A stretch of DNA of 39,376 nucleotides. Origin: an uncultured Ruminiclostridium sp. (lineage in GTDB: Bacteria > Bacillota > Clostridia > Oscillospirales > Ruminococcaceae). The notes under the pieces are model-generated. The model made no database searches and had not been told where the DNA came from. It saw nothing but the letters and a program-made list of their open reading frames with translations. This document shows, piece after piece, positions 17,112 through 25,294 of the stretch (position 1 is the stretch's first letter; each line of letters starts with the position of its first letter). Location: positions 1-39,376 of the forward strand of contig CALXIO010000022.1 of the NCBI GenBank assembly GCA_944388385.1. The letters are read 5' to 3'. A program made the translations under genes and the position numbers.

Positions 17112-18110
17112 ATGGCAGTATTAGTAACAGGCGGCGCCGGATATATCGGCTCCCACACCTGCATTGAGCTTTTAAATGCAGGAGAGGATATTATCGTTCT
17201 TGATAATTTTTACAACTCTAAGCCCACAGCCATTCAGCTTATAAAGGAAATCACCGGCAGAGATTTTGCATTCTATGAATGTGACTGCTGTGACAAGGAA
17301 GCCCTTGACAGAATTTTCAGAGAGAACTTTATTACAGAGGTAATTCACTTTGCAGGCTATAAGGCTGTAGGCGAAAGCTGTGTAAAGCCCATGATGTACT
17401 ACGAAAATAACTTAGGCTCTACAATCGCCCTTATTGAAACCATGCAGAAGTACGGCTGTAAGAAGCTGGTATTCAGCTCCAGCGCCACAGTTTACGGCAT
17501 ACCGAAGAAGGTACCCGTAACAGAAAAATCCCCCTTAAGCGCAATTAACCCCTACGGCAGTACAAAGCTCGTTATTGAAAATATGTGCAGAGAGCTTTAC
17601 GCTTCAGATAACGAATGGAGCATAGCACTTCTCAGATACTTTAACCCCATAGGAGCCCATGAAAGCGGCATGATAGGTGAGGACCCCAACGGTATTCCCA
17701 ATAACTTAATGCCCCTTATTTTACGCACCGCCGCAGGTAAGATGGCAACCTTAAGCGTATTCGGTAATGATTACCCCACACCCGACGGCACTTGTATTCG
17801 TGACTATATCCATGTTGTGGATCTGGCTTTAGGTCATGTAGCGGCAATAAAGAGGGTAAGAGAGAAAACAGGCTGTCCTGCATATAACCTCGGTACAGGT
17901 AACGGTTATTCCGTTCTTGAAATAATCAATGCCTTTGAAAAGGTAAACGGTGTTAAGGTACCCTATGTTATAACCGCAAGACGCCCGGGAGATGCGGCAG
18001 AATGTTATTCCAATCCTGCCCTTGCCAAAAAGGAGCTTAAATGGGTAGCTCAGCGTGGCATAGAGCAGATGTGTCGTGACAGCTGGAACTACTTTTCAAA
18101 AAACAAGTAA
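17112..18110 (+). CDS. galE: UDP-glucose 4-epimerase
   Basis: Interconverts UDP-glucose and UDP-galactose using tightly bound NAD. The N-terminal Rossmann motif GGAGYIGSHT is at about residues 7-16; the catalytic SSSATVYG serine region and the Y-x3-K motif (YGSTK) are present. The substrate block with RYFNPIGAHESG follows, then VRDYIHVVDLA-like text (IRDYIHVVDLA). At 332 residues it is full length. The start at 17112 is supported by GAGAGGAGAA; an in-frame ATG at 17082 lies too close to the promoter. It can link galactose released by the GH36 enzyme downstream to the UDP-sugar pool, and also serves wall and polysaccharide synthesis. Confidence 0.96.
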   Translation: MAVLVTGGAGYIGSHTCIELLNAGEDIIVLDNFYNSKPTAIQLIKEITGRDFAFYECDCCDKEALDRIFRENFITEVIHFAGYKAVGESCVKPMMYYENNLGSTIALIETMQKYGCKKLVFSSSATVYGIPKKVPVTEKSPLSAINPYGSTKLVIENMCRELYASDNEWSIALLRYFNPIGAHESGMIGEDPNGIPNNLMPLILRTAAGKMATLSVFGNDYPTPDGTCIRDYIHVVDLALGHVAAIKRVREKTGCPAYNLGTGNGYSVLEIINAFEKVNGVKVPYVITARRPGDAAECYSNPALAKKELKWVAQRGIEQMCRDSWNYFSKNK

Positions 18111-18122
18111 TAAGTGAAAATG

Positions 18123-18151
18123 ACAGCCACAGGTAATACTGTGGCTGTTTT
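18123..18151 (+). terminator. terminator or attenuator between galE and the Nudix gene
   Basis: ACAGCCACAG (18123-18132) pairs with CTGTGGCTGT (18139-18148) around GTAATA, followed by four T. The next gene's AGGAG starts 6 nt later, with no separate promoter visible, so the downstream genes may depend on partial readthrough. Confidence 0.8.
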
Positions 18152-18164
18152 AAAAAGGAGCCTT

Positions 18165-18659
18165 ATGAGATTTTGGTTTTGTCCCTTATGCGGTACTAAG
18201 CTATCCCAAAGGGATCTGTGCGATGATAAAAATATCCCCTGGTGTGATAAATGCAACAGGCCATGGTTTGATATGAGCTATTGCTGTGTGATAGTATTAG
18301 TAAGGGTAGGGAATAAATATGTGCTTGTGCGTTCCCGCAACCTTGACGGCAAAACAGACGAAAACCGTTATGTGCTGGTGGCAGGGCATATAAATACCGG
18401 AGAATCCCCGGAAAATGCCGCTGTAAGAGAGGTTTATGAGGAGCTGGGGCTTAAGGCAAAAACGGTAAGGCTTATAAATATCTATCAGCACCCCACAAAG
18501 GATATGCTTATGGCAGGGTATTTTATAGAGGCTGAAAATGAGGATATAAGGCTTTCCCATGAGCTTTTGGATTATGCTCTTGAGGATAAAAAAGAGGCAT
18601 TACAAAAGCTCAAGGATTCAAAAATAGCCTACCGGCTTTTGGAGGATATAAAGGAGTAA
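18165..18659 (+). CDS. Nudix hydrolase with N-terminal zinc ribbon
   Basis: Hydrolyses a nucleoside diphosphate linked to another moiety; substrate unknown. The N-terminal zinc ribbon uses C6, C9, C27 and C30 (CPLCG and CDKC). The full Nudix box runs from G74 with E80, R88, E89, E92, E93 and G95 (GHINTGE then REVYEELG). This ribbon-plus-Nudix layout resembles NudC-type NADH pyrophosphatases, but the protein is shorter (164 residues), so NADH should not be assumed. The start at 18165 is set by AAAAAGGAG; an in-frame ATG at 18114 would read through the terminator hairpin. Its stop is 3 nt before the thioesterase gene, so they are co-translated. Confidence 0.87.
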   Translation: MRFWFCPLCGTKLSQRDLCDDKNIPWCDKCNRPWFDMSYCCVIVLVRVGNKYVLVRSRNLDGKTDENRYVLVAGHINTGESPENAAVREVYEELGLKAKTVRLINIYQHPTKDMLMAGYFIEAENEDIRLSHELLDYALEDKKEALQKLKDSKIAYRLLEDIKE

Positions 18660-18662
18660 ATT

Positions 18663-19100
18663 ATGGCAGAGGTAAAAAGCAGTATCCCTCCTTATGAGAG
18701 AAGGGCATATTATTACGAAACCGACAGAATGGGTATAGTACATCATTCAAACTATATCCGCTGGTTTGAGGAGGCAAGGATATATTTTCTTGAAAAGGCA
18801 GGCTATCCTTACGCTAAAATGGAGGCGGAGGGGGTAATGATTCCTGTACTCAGCGCATCCTGTGAATATAAGAATAATGTACGCTTTGATGAGGATATTT
18901 TAATTGACCTTGATATTATAGAATTTAACGGCTTTAAGATGACCATAAAATACACCGTCACCGGAAAACAGGACGGACAGCTTAAAGCAACAGGCACAAC
19001 TAAGCACTTTTTTGTCACCACAGATTTAAAGCCAATAAGGGTAAATAAGACCCACCCGGGCATATTTGCGGTGTTCAATGACAATAAAATTGAGGAATAA
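18663..19100 (+). CDS. YbgC/FadM-like acyl-CoA thioesterase (hotdog fold)
   Basis: Cleaves acyl-CoA or acyl-carrier thioesters in the cytoplasm. The 4-hydroxybenzoyl-CoA thioesterase motif is seen as YYYETDRMGIVHHSNYIRWFEEAR, with catalytic D21 and the HH pair at residues 27-28 (long motif, quoted in pieces elsewhere). Length of 145 residues is normal. RBS AAAGGAG lies in the end of the Nudix gene. The operon position between a Nudix hydrolase and an alpha-galactosidase gives no clear pathway hint; a housekeeping thioesterase is the safest reading. Confidence 0.87.
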   Translation: MAEVKSSIPPYERRAYYYETDRMGIVHHSNYIRWFEEARIYFLEKAGYPYAKMEAEGVMIPVLSASCEYKNNVRFDEDILIDLDIIEFNGFKMTIKYTVTGKQDGQLKATGTTKHFFVTTDLKPIRVNKTHPGIFAVFNDNKIEE

Positions 19101-19102
19101 AT

Positions 19103-21214
19103 ATGAAAAGATACGATATAAACGAAAACGGAATACACATAGTATTTGATATAGACAATGATAATCAGATAAAGCTGATGCACTTTTCAGCTCTTCCCTA
19201 TAATGAGGCGGATATTTACCATGAAATGTTTGAAAAAACCTTTCTCGGCTGTTTTGATATAGCCCAGGTGGAAATTGCAGGCCTTGACAGACCCTGTGAG
19301 CGCCACGGCACAAAGTACATAGTATCAGCCCCGGGCTACCGCCTTACCTTTAAGGATTTTTCCGATACAAGGGATGATACAGGCAGACTTATAAAAATAA
19401 CCCAGACCGATATTCCCACCGGAATAGATGTAATAAGCACCTTCAGATTTTATAACGGACTTTCGATAGTAAGATGCTTTACAGAGGTTATAAACAATTC
19501 GGAGAATGAGTATACCCTTACCTATGTTTCTTCCTTTAACTATCTTGGAATAGAAAAGGAGGGAATTGGTGAGCGTGATGATAAAATGCGCCTATATATC
19601 CCTCATAATTCCTGGCAAAAGGAAATGATATGGCAAAAGTACACCTTTGAGGAGCTTGGTATGCCCCGTACCCAGAAAATCGGCTGGGAGCATTGCGGAA
19701 AGGCTATTTCCTGCACCAACACAGGAAACTGGTCAACAAACGAGTATCTTCCCATGGGCTATCTTGAAAACGAGGAAACCGGCACCGGACTTTTCTGGCA
19801 GATAGAGCATAACGGCTCCTGGCATTGGGAAATCTCTGACCAGAGAGGACATTTTTACCTGCAATTATCCGGCCCCACCGAACAGGAATCCCATTGGTTT
19901 AAGAATTTAAAGCCGGGGGAATGCTTTACCTCTGTTCCTGTGGCAGTAGGTGTGGGATACGGCTTTGATCAGCCTATGGGCACTCTCACAAAATATCGCA
20001 GAATTATAAGAAGAGAAAATGACGATAATAAAAAGCTGGCAGTAATCTTCAATGACTATATGAACTGTCTTTGGGGGGATCCCACCACCGAAAAGGAAAT
20101 ACCCCTTATAAAGGCCGCTGCAAAGGCAGGCTGTGAATACTACTGTATTGACTGCGGCTGGTATTCAAAGGGCTTTTGGTGGGATAATGTGGGAGAATGG
20201 AAGGAAAGCAGAGAAAGATTCCCGGGAGGCCTTAAGGAAGTCACCGACCTTATAAGACAGCACGGAATGATACCCGGTGTATGGCTTGAAATAGAGGTAA
20301 TGGGAATAAACTGCCCCCTTGCAAAGACCCTGCCTGATGACTGGTTCTTTGTTCGTCACGGTAAAAGAATATATGACCGTTCACGCTATCAGCTGGATTT
20401 CAGAAACCCCGAAGTGAGAAAATACGCAAAGGATGTAATTACCCGACTTGTAAATGACTACGGCATAGGCTATATAAAAATGGACTATAACATAGAGCCG
20501 GGCATAGGTACAGAGCTTAACGCAGACAGCGTAGGCGAAGGACTTTTACAGCATGAAAGGGCATATATAGCATTCCTTGATGATATATTCGCCACCTTCC
20601 CGGATCTGATAATAGAAAACTGCTCCAGCGGTGGTATGAGAATAGACTATTCCCTTTTAAGCAGACTTTCTATTCAGTCCACAAGCGACCAGGATGATTA
20701 CAGAATGTATGCCACAATTTCCGCAAATGCCCCTGCCGGACTAACCCCAGAGCAAAGCGCAATATGGTCCTATCCTCTGACTGAGGGCGACAGGGAAGAG
20801 GTGGTATATAATATGGTTAATGCCATGTTACAGCGCATCCACCAAAGCGGACATTTAGCAAACCTCAGCGAGGAGCGTTTTTCCCTTGTTAAAGAGGGTA
20901 TAGAGTGCTATAAGTCTATTCGTGATGATATAAAGTGTTCAGTACCCTTCTGGCCTCTTGGCTTATCCCACGCTAAGGATGAATGGGTATGCTTAGGCCT
21001 TGACTGCGGGGAAAGAAAATACCTTGCCTTATGGAGGCGACAGGGCAATAACGATACTGTAAATATAAAGCTCCCCTTTGACTGCACGGGACTTACAGCG
21101 GAATGTATCTACCCCTCATACGCAAAGGAGGAATATGCTTTACATAGTTCATCCGGCATTTTATCGGTAAAGCTGCCCACCCAATATACCGCACGACTTT
21201 TTAGATTAAAATAA
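19103..21214 (+). CDS. GH36 alpha-galactosidase
   Basis: Releases terminal alpha-1,6-galactose from raffinose-type sugars or galactomannan side chains. It is cytoplasmic, as there is no signal peptide. The N-terminal beta-sandwich occupies about residues 1-300, with WQIEHNGSWHWEI and the CxDCGW-like block (YCIDCGWY) starting the barrel. The nucleophile is D461 in IKMDYN. The acid/base is D529 in STSDQDDY, after ENCSSGG. At 703 residues it fits the GH36 bacterial size. GAGGAATAA precedes the ATG 2 nt after the thioesterase stop. Together with the GH26 mannanase it points to galactomannan or galactoglucomannan use. Confidence 0.92.
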   Translation: MKRYDINENGIHIVFDIDNDNQIKLMHFSALPYNEADIYHEMFEKTFLGCFDIAQVEIAGLDRPCERHGTKYIVSAPGYRLTFKDFSDTRDDTGRLIKITQTDIPTGIDVISTFRFYNGLSIVRCFTEVINNSENEYTLTYVSSFNYLGIEKEGIGERDDKMRLYIPHNSWQKEMIWQKYTFEELGMPRTQKIGWEHCGKAISCTNTGNWSTNEYLPMGYLENEETGTGLFWQIEHNGSWHWEISDQRGHFYLQLSGPTEQESHWFKNLKPGECFTSVPVAVGVGYGFDQPMGTLTKYRRIIRRENDDNKKLAVIFNDYMNCLWGDPTTEKEIPLIKAAAKAGCEYYCIDCGWYSKGFWWDNVGEWKESRERFPGGLKEVTDLIRQHGMIPGVWLEIEVMGINCPLAKTLPDDWFFVRHGKRIYDRSRYQLDFRNPEVRKYAKDVITRLVNDYGIGYIKMDYNIEPGIGTELNADSVGEGLLQHERAYIAFLDDIFATFPDLIIENCSSGGMRIDYSLLSRLSIQSTSDQDDYRMYATISANAPAGLTPEQSAIWSYPLTEGDREEVVYNMVNAMLQRIHQSGHLANLSEERFSLVKEGIECYKSIRDDIKCSVPFWPLGLSHAKDEWVCLGLDCGERKYLALWRRQGNNDTVNIKLPFDCTGLTAECIYPSYAKEEYALHSSSGILSVKLPTQYTARLFRLK

Positions 21215-21224
21215 AAAATAGGTA

Positions 21225-21253
21225 TTGATTTTTATACTTTACTATGGTAAAAT
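21225..21253 (+). promoter_or_regulatory. promoter of the yerC-rel operon
   Basis: TTGATT (21225-21230), a 17-nt spacer, and TAAAAT (21248-21253) with an extended -10 TGG. It lies within and beside the palindrome 21240-21261. Confidence 0.7.
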
Positions 21254-21261
21254 ACATAGTA
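21240..21261. promoter_or_regulatory. palindrome over the yerC promoter -10 box
   Basis: TACTATG (21240-21246), 8 nt, CATAGTA (21255-21261): perfect 7-bp arms enclosing the -10 hexamer. A protein bound here would block RNA polymerase. The first gene of the unit is a TrpR-like protein, which makes autoregulation an attractive but untested idea. Confidence 0.5.
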
Positions 21262-21310
21262 TAAGTTTTTTATCATAAGGCAAAAAGCCGTTATGCAAAA
21301 GGAGATAGGT

Positions 21311-21604
21311 ATGAATAACAATCGCAACAACATGGAAAAACAGCATCTTTACGAGGCAATTCTTAAGCTAAAGACAGTTGAGGAATGTGAAAAGTTCTTT
21401 GATGATCTTTGCACCATAAGAGAGCTTAATTCCATCGCTCAGAGATTTCAGGTAGCTAAGCTTCTTTCAGAGGGTAATGTGTACAACAAAATTGTTGAAA
21501 ACACAGGTGCCAGCACCGCCACCATAAGCAGAGTAAACCGTTCACTTATCGGCGGTAAGGGTGGTTACAGCATTGTATTTGAACGCATGGAAGAGGATAA
21601 GTAA
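21311..21604 (+). CDS. yerC: YerC/YecD family TrpR-related protein
   Basis: A 97-residue all-helical protein of the TrpR-like superfamily. The signature is seen in LYEAILKLKTVEECEKFFDD followed by LCTIRELNSIAQRFQVAKLL. The helix-turn-helix is at NKIVENTGASTATISRVNRSL, in which ASTATISRVNR is the recognition helix. Bacillus YerC is of this family, and its targets are poorly known. The start at 21311 is chosen because AAAAGGAGATAGG lies just upstream; the in-frame ATG at 21293 falls before the RBS. It heads an operon of six genes, and its promoter is covered by a palindrome, so it may act on its own operon. Confidence 0.85.
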   Translation: MNNNRNNMEKQHLYEAILKLKTVEECEKFFDDLCTIRELNSIAQRFQVAKLLSEGNVYNKIVENTGASTATISRVNRSLIGGKGGYSIVFERMEEDK

Positions 21605-21623
21605 TAAAAAGGAAGAGTGATTT

Positions 21624-22373
21624 ATGGGGGCTTACGGCTGTTTTGCACAGGTTTATGACAGACTGACCGAAAATATAGATTATAATGAGCTGGCATCCTA
21701 TTATGACAGACTTATAGCAAGGCACAGCGGCAAAAAGGGAATACTTCTTGACCTTGCCTGCGGTACAGGCAGTATAAGCCGTATTATGAGCAAAATGGGA
21801 TATGATGTAATAGGCACAGATTTAAGCTACGATATGCTTTCTGTTGCCATGTCACAGCCCCATGAAAATATAGAATACCTCTGCCAGGATATGAGAAGCC
21901 TTGATATGTACGGCACCATTGATGCCACTATCTGCGTACTTGACAGCATAAATCACCTTGAATCAAAGGAAGATATATTACAATGCTTTAAGTCGGTGTC
22001 GCTTTTCTGTGACCCCGAGGGGGTATTCATATTTGATATGAACACAGTAAAAAAGCACGGAGAAACCCTTGCTGATAATACCTACGTATATGATCTTGAT
22101 GATATATACTGCGTATGGCAGAATTATTATCAGGATGACGAAAACGCAAGGGTAGATATAGCTCTTGACATATTTACTCAGAATACCGACGGCAGCTATG
22201 ACAGAATGTACGAGGAATTTTCCGAAATAGCCCTTGCTATAGCAGAAGTTGAAAAATTACTTACGGAAGCCGGATTTGAGGTAAAGGAAGTTTTAGAGTA
22301 TCTTACAGACAACAAAGGAACAGAGGACTGCCAGAAGGTGGTTTTCTGCTGTACAAAGACAAAGGAAAGGTAA
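21624..22373 (+). CDS. class I SAM-dependent methyltransferase
   Basis: A 249-residue Rossmann-fold methyltransferase. SAM-binding motif I is LLDLACGTGSIS (residues 41-52), motif II is the acidic end of GYDVIGTDLS, and motif III-like text is IDATICVLDSINHL. The start MGAYGCFAQVYDRL with YDxL fits the YqeM/TehB-like group often found near genes of unknown methyl acceptor. The acceptor cannot be read from sequence. It lies 19 nt after yerC and 6 nt before hslO, with an AAGGAAGAG RBS, so it is a regular member of the operon. Confidence 0.85.
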   Translation: MGAYGCFAQVYDRLTENIDYNELASYYDRLIARHSGKKGILLDLACGTGSISRIMSKMGYDVIGTDLSYDMLSVAMSQPHENIEYLCQDMRSLDMYGTIDATICVLDSINHLESKEDILQCFKSVSLFCDPEGVFIFDMNTVKKHGETLADNTYVYDLDDIYCVWQNYYQDDENARVDIALDIFTQNTDGSYDRMYEEFSEIALAIAEVEKLLTEAGFEVKEVLEYLTDNKGTEDCQKVVFCCTKTKER

Positions 22374-22379
22374 AAAATA

Positions 22380-23261
22380 ATGGGAAAGATGGTAAGATGT
22401 CTGTCCGCTGACGGCAGTGTGCTTTGCTGTGCAGTGGACACTACAGATATAGTAAGCGAAATACACCGAATACACGGCACCAGTGCCACCGCATCAGCGG
22501 CGGCAGGAAGGCTTGCCACAGCCGCATCTATTATGGGCGGACTTATGAAAAGCGAAAATGACCGCCTTACATTAAGAATAAACGGCGGCGGCAGTTTAGG
22601 TACGCTTACCTGCGTGGCAGACTATATGGGTAATGTAAAATGCTGTATGGATAATCCCATGGCAGACCTGCCCTTAAATTCACAGGGCAAGCTGGATGTT
22701 GCAGGAATTGTAGGTACTGACGGATACCTAGCTGTAATAAAGGACATGGGACTTAAAGAGCCCTATATAGGACAGATACCCATAGTAAGCGGTGAAATTG
22801 CCATGGATATTACCCAGTATTATGCGGTAAGTGAGCAAATTCCCACGGTATGCGCCTTAGGTGTGCTTGTGGACAAGGACTTATCCATAAAAAAGGCAGG
22901 AGGATACCTTATACAGCTTGTTCCTCCCGTAAATGAAAGTGCCATTGATTATATAGAGGAAAATATAAAGGATATGCAGTCGGTTACAGCCATGCTTGAA
23001 GCAGGACTTACCCCGGAGGAAATTGCCATGAAGGGACTTAAGGGTCTTGATGGGGCGGTGCTTGATGAGTGGGAAACCGTATATGCCTGCGACTGCTCAA
23101 GAGAACGCACAGAACAGGTGCTTATAGCAATAGGCGAAAAAGAGCTTAACAAATTAGCATCAGAAAAGGAAATAACAGAGGTTTGCTGTCATTTCTGCGA
23201 TAAGAAATATAGCTTTACATCAGCTGAGCTTATTGATCTTGCGAAAAGGGCGAAGAAGTAA
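22380..23261 (+). CDS. hslO: redox-regulated chaperone Hsp33
   Basis: Holding chaperone that becomes active when its zinc centre is oxidised and unfolds. The four zinc cysteines are C237 and C239 (CDC) and C270 and C273 (CHFC), the standard CxC...CxxC pattern. The N-terminal core shows the LINGGGSLGT-like text (RINGGGSLGTLTCVAD). At 293 residues it is full length. RBS AAAGG lies in the end of the methyltransferase gene. It shares an operon with recJ and rel, which fits a general stress and maintenance unit. Confidence 0.95.
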   Translation: MGKMVRCLSADGSVLCCAVDTTDIVSEIHRIHGTSATASAAAGRLATAASIMGGLMKSENDRLTLRINGGGSLGTLTCVADYMGNVKCCMDNPMADLPLNSQGKLDVAGIVGTDGYLAVIKDMGLKEPYIGQIPIVSGEIAMDITQYYAVSEQIPTVCALGVLVDKDLSIKKAGGYLIQLVPPVNESAIDYIEENIKDMQSVTAMLEAGLTPEEIAMKGLKGLDGAVLDEWETVYACDCSRERTEQVLIAIGEKELNKLASEKEITEVCCHFCDKKYSFTSAELIDLAKRAKK

Positions 23262-23264
23262 TAA

Positions 23265-25280
23265 ATGAAAAAATGGAGCTTAAGAGAATATGACAGCAAA
23301 AAGGCGGAGGAGTTAAAGAGAAACACCGACCTTTCGCCCTTGCTTTGCAGAATATTATGCGCCAGAGGGATAACCGATGTAGAGCTTGCCACAGAGTATT
23401 TCAGAGGGGAATTTTACGATCCCTTTGATATACTTGATATGGATAAGGCGGTAGATACAATCCAGCAGGCCATAGACAATGAGGAGAAAATCACCGTATA
23501 CGGAGATTACGACTGTGACGGTATCACCTCTACTGCAATATTATATACCCACCTTGACGCCATCGGCGCAGATGTGGACTGGTATATTCCCACCCGTGAG
23601 GAGGGCTACGGCCTTAATAAGGACGCTGTAAAAAGGCTTTACGATAACGGCACAAGGCTTATAGTTACCGTTGATAACGGTATCAGTGCGGCAAGGGAGG
23701 CAGAATATATCTATGAGCTTGGTATGAAGCTTGTAATAACCGACCACCACCAGGTGCCGGATGAATTGCCAAGGGCTGAGGCCATAGTAAACCCCCACCG
23801 CAAGGAGGATACCTCACAGTATAAGTTTCTTTGCGGCTGCGGTATTGCATTAAAGCTGATAATGGCGCTTGAAAATGATATAGATACTATTTTTGAGGAA
23901 TACGGCATATTTGCGGCAATCGGTACTATAGGCGATGTGGTAGCCCTGACAGGAGAAAACCGCATTATAGTAAAGCGCGGACTTGAACAGCTTGAATATA
24001 ATGAGAACATAGGTCTTAATAAGCTCATTGAAGCCTCAGGACTTGACACAGAGGATATTACCTCCTCGGATATAGCCTATAAAATATCCCCCAGAATAAA
24101 TGCGGCAAGCAGATTAGGAGAGGCACATCTTTCATTAAGGCTTTTCTTAACCCAGGATGAAGAGGAAGCGCAGGAGCTTGCAAAACAGCTTTGTGAGCTT
24201 AATAACAGTCGTGTATCAATCCAGGATGAGATATATTCCGGGGCTATGGATATGCTTTATAAAAACCACAGAATATTTAACGAGCGTGTGCTTATAGTAT
24301 ACGGCAATAACTGGAATCACGGCATTATCGGTCTTGTAAGCGCAAGGCTTTGCGAGAGATTTGAAAAGCCGGTAATTGTAATAGGAATAGAAAACGGTGA
24401 AGCCAGAGGCTCAGCAAGAAGTGTTGAGGGCTTTTCCATGATAGATTGTGTAAGAAGCGGCAAGAAATATCTTACCCGTTACGGCGGACACCCCTCTGCC
24501 GCAGGCTTTTCCTTAAAGGAGGAGGACTTACCGGACTTTATTGAGGCGGTATATAAATTTGCAAGGGAAAATTACCCTGTAATGCCTCCCGTTAAGATAA
24601 CAGCGGATTTAGAGCCCGAAACAGAGGAATTGACCCCCGGGTCAATAGAGTCCCTTTCCCTTATACAGCCTGTGGGAGAGCAAAATCCGGGTGTAAGGTT
24701 TCTTATGAAAAATTGCCTTATCACCTCTAAAAGATCCTTAAAGGACGGAAAATTTGTACGCTTTGTTGCAAATTACAAGGGCAAGGAATTTACCTTCCTT
24801 GATTTTCATTCCTCCTTTGCGGATTTTCAGTATGCAACAGGGGATAAGGTGGATGTTATCTGTAATGCCGAAATCAACGAATACAGCGGAAAGATAAGTG
24901 TAAGGCTTTTAGTTTGTGATATAAGATACTCCGGCTTTAAGCAGGAGAGATATTTTGCGGCTAAGGATGTTTATGAAAAAATTATCCTCCTTGAAAAGGT
25001 GGATAAAAGGCTGGAGCCCAGAATTATCCCCACAAGAGAGGATATGAAAATTCCCTTTGATATAATAAAGAAGCATACCTCCCTTGAGCTTGCGGTAAAT
25101 GAGGCAATAAGGCTTGGCATAAACTACTGTAAATTTATGATATGCCTTCATATCTTTGCAGAATTCGGCCATTTAAGGCTTGACAGAATAAATAATCAGA
25201 TAGAATATATAAAGGGCGGCAGAAGAATAGAAACAGAAGAATCAAAAGTAATTAAAATGGTAAAACGATCACTGGCATAA
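23265..25280 (+). CDS. recJ: single-stranded-DNA-specific exonuclease RecJ
   Basis: 5'-3' exonuclease for recombination and mismatch repair. DHH-family motifs are present: motif I GDYDCDG (residues 80-86), the DHH triad D160-H161-H162, GTIGDVVAL, and the DHHA1 motif GGHPSAAGF. An OB-fold follows. The C-terminal 110 residues form an extra domain (from about residue 555) as seen in Firmicute RecJ. Length is 671 residues. It starts 3 nt after hslO. No disruption is visible. Confidence 0.95.
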   Translation: MKKWSLREYDSKKAEELKRNTDLSPLLCRILCARGITDVELATEYFRGEFYDPFDILDMDKAVDTIQQAIDNEEKITVYGDYDCDGITSTAILYTHLDAIGADVDWYIPTREEGYGLNKDAVKRLYDNGTRLIVTVDNGISAAREAEYIYELGMKLVITDHHQVPDELPRAEAIVNPHRKEDTSQYKFLCGCGIALKLIMALENDIDTIFEEYGIFAAIGTIGDVVALTGENRIIVKRGLEQLEYNENIGLNKLIEASGLDTEDITSSDIAYKISPRINAASRLGEAHLSLRLFLTQDEEEAQELAKQLCELNNSRVSIQDEIYSGAMDMLYKNHRIFNERVLIVYGNNWNHGIIGLVSARLCERFEKPVIVIGIENGEARGSARSVEGFSMIDCVRSGKKYLTRYGGHPSAAGFSLKEEDLPDFIEAVYKFARENYPVMPPVKITADLEPETEELTPGSIESLSLIQPVGEQNPGVRFLMKNCLITSKRSLKDGKFVRFVANYKGKEFTFLDFHSSFADFQYATGDKVDVICNAEINEYSGKISVRLLVCDIRYSGFKQERYFAAKDVYEKIILLEKVDKRLEPRIIPTREDMKIPFDIIKKHTSLELAVNEAIRLGINYCKFMICLHIFAEFGHLRLDRINNQIEYIKGGRRIETEESKVIKMVKRSLA

Positions 25281-25294
25281 AGGAGGGTTGCTGT

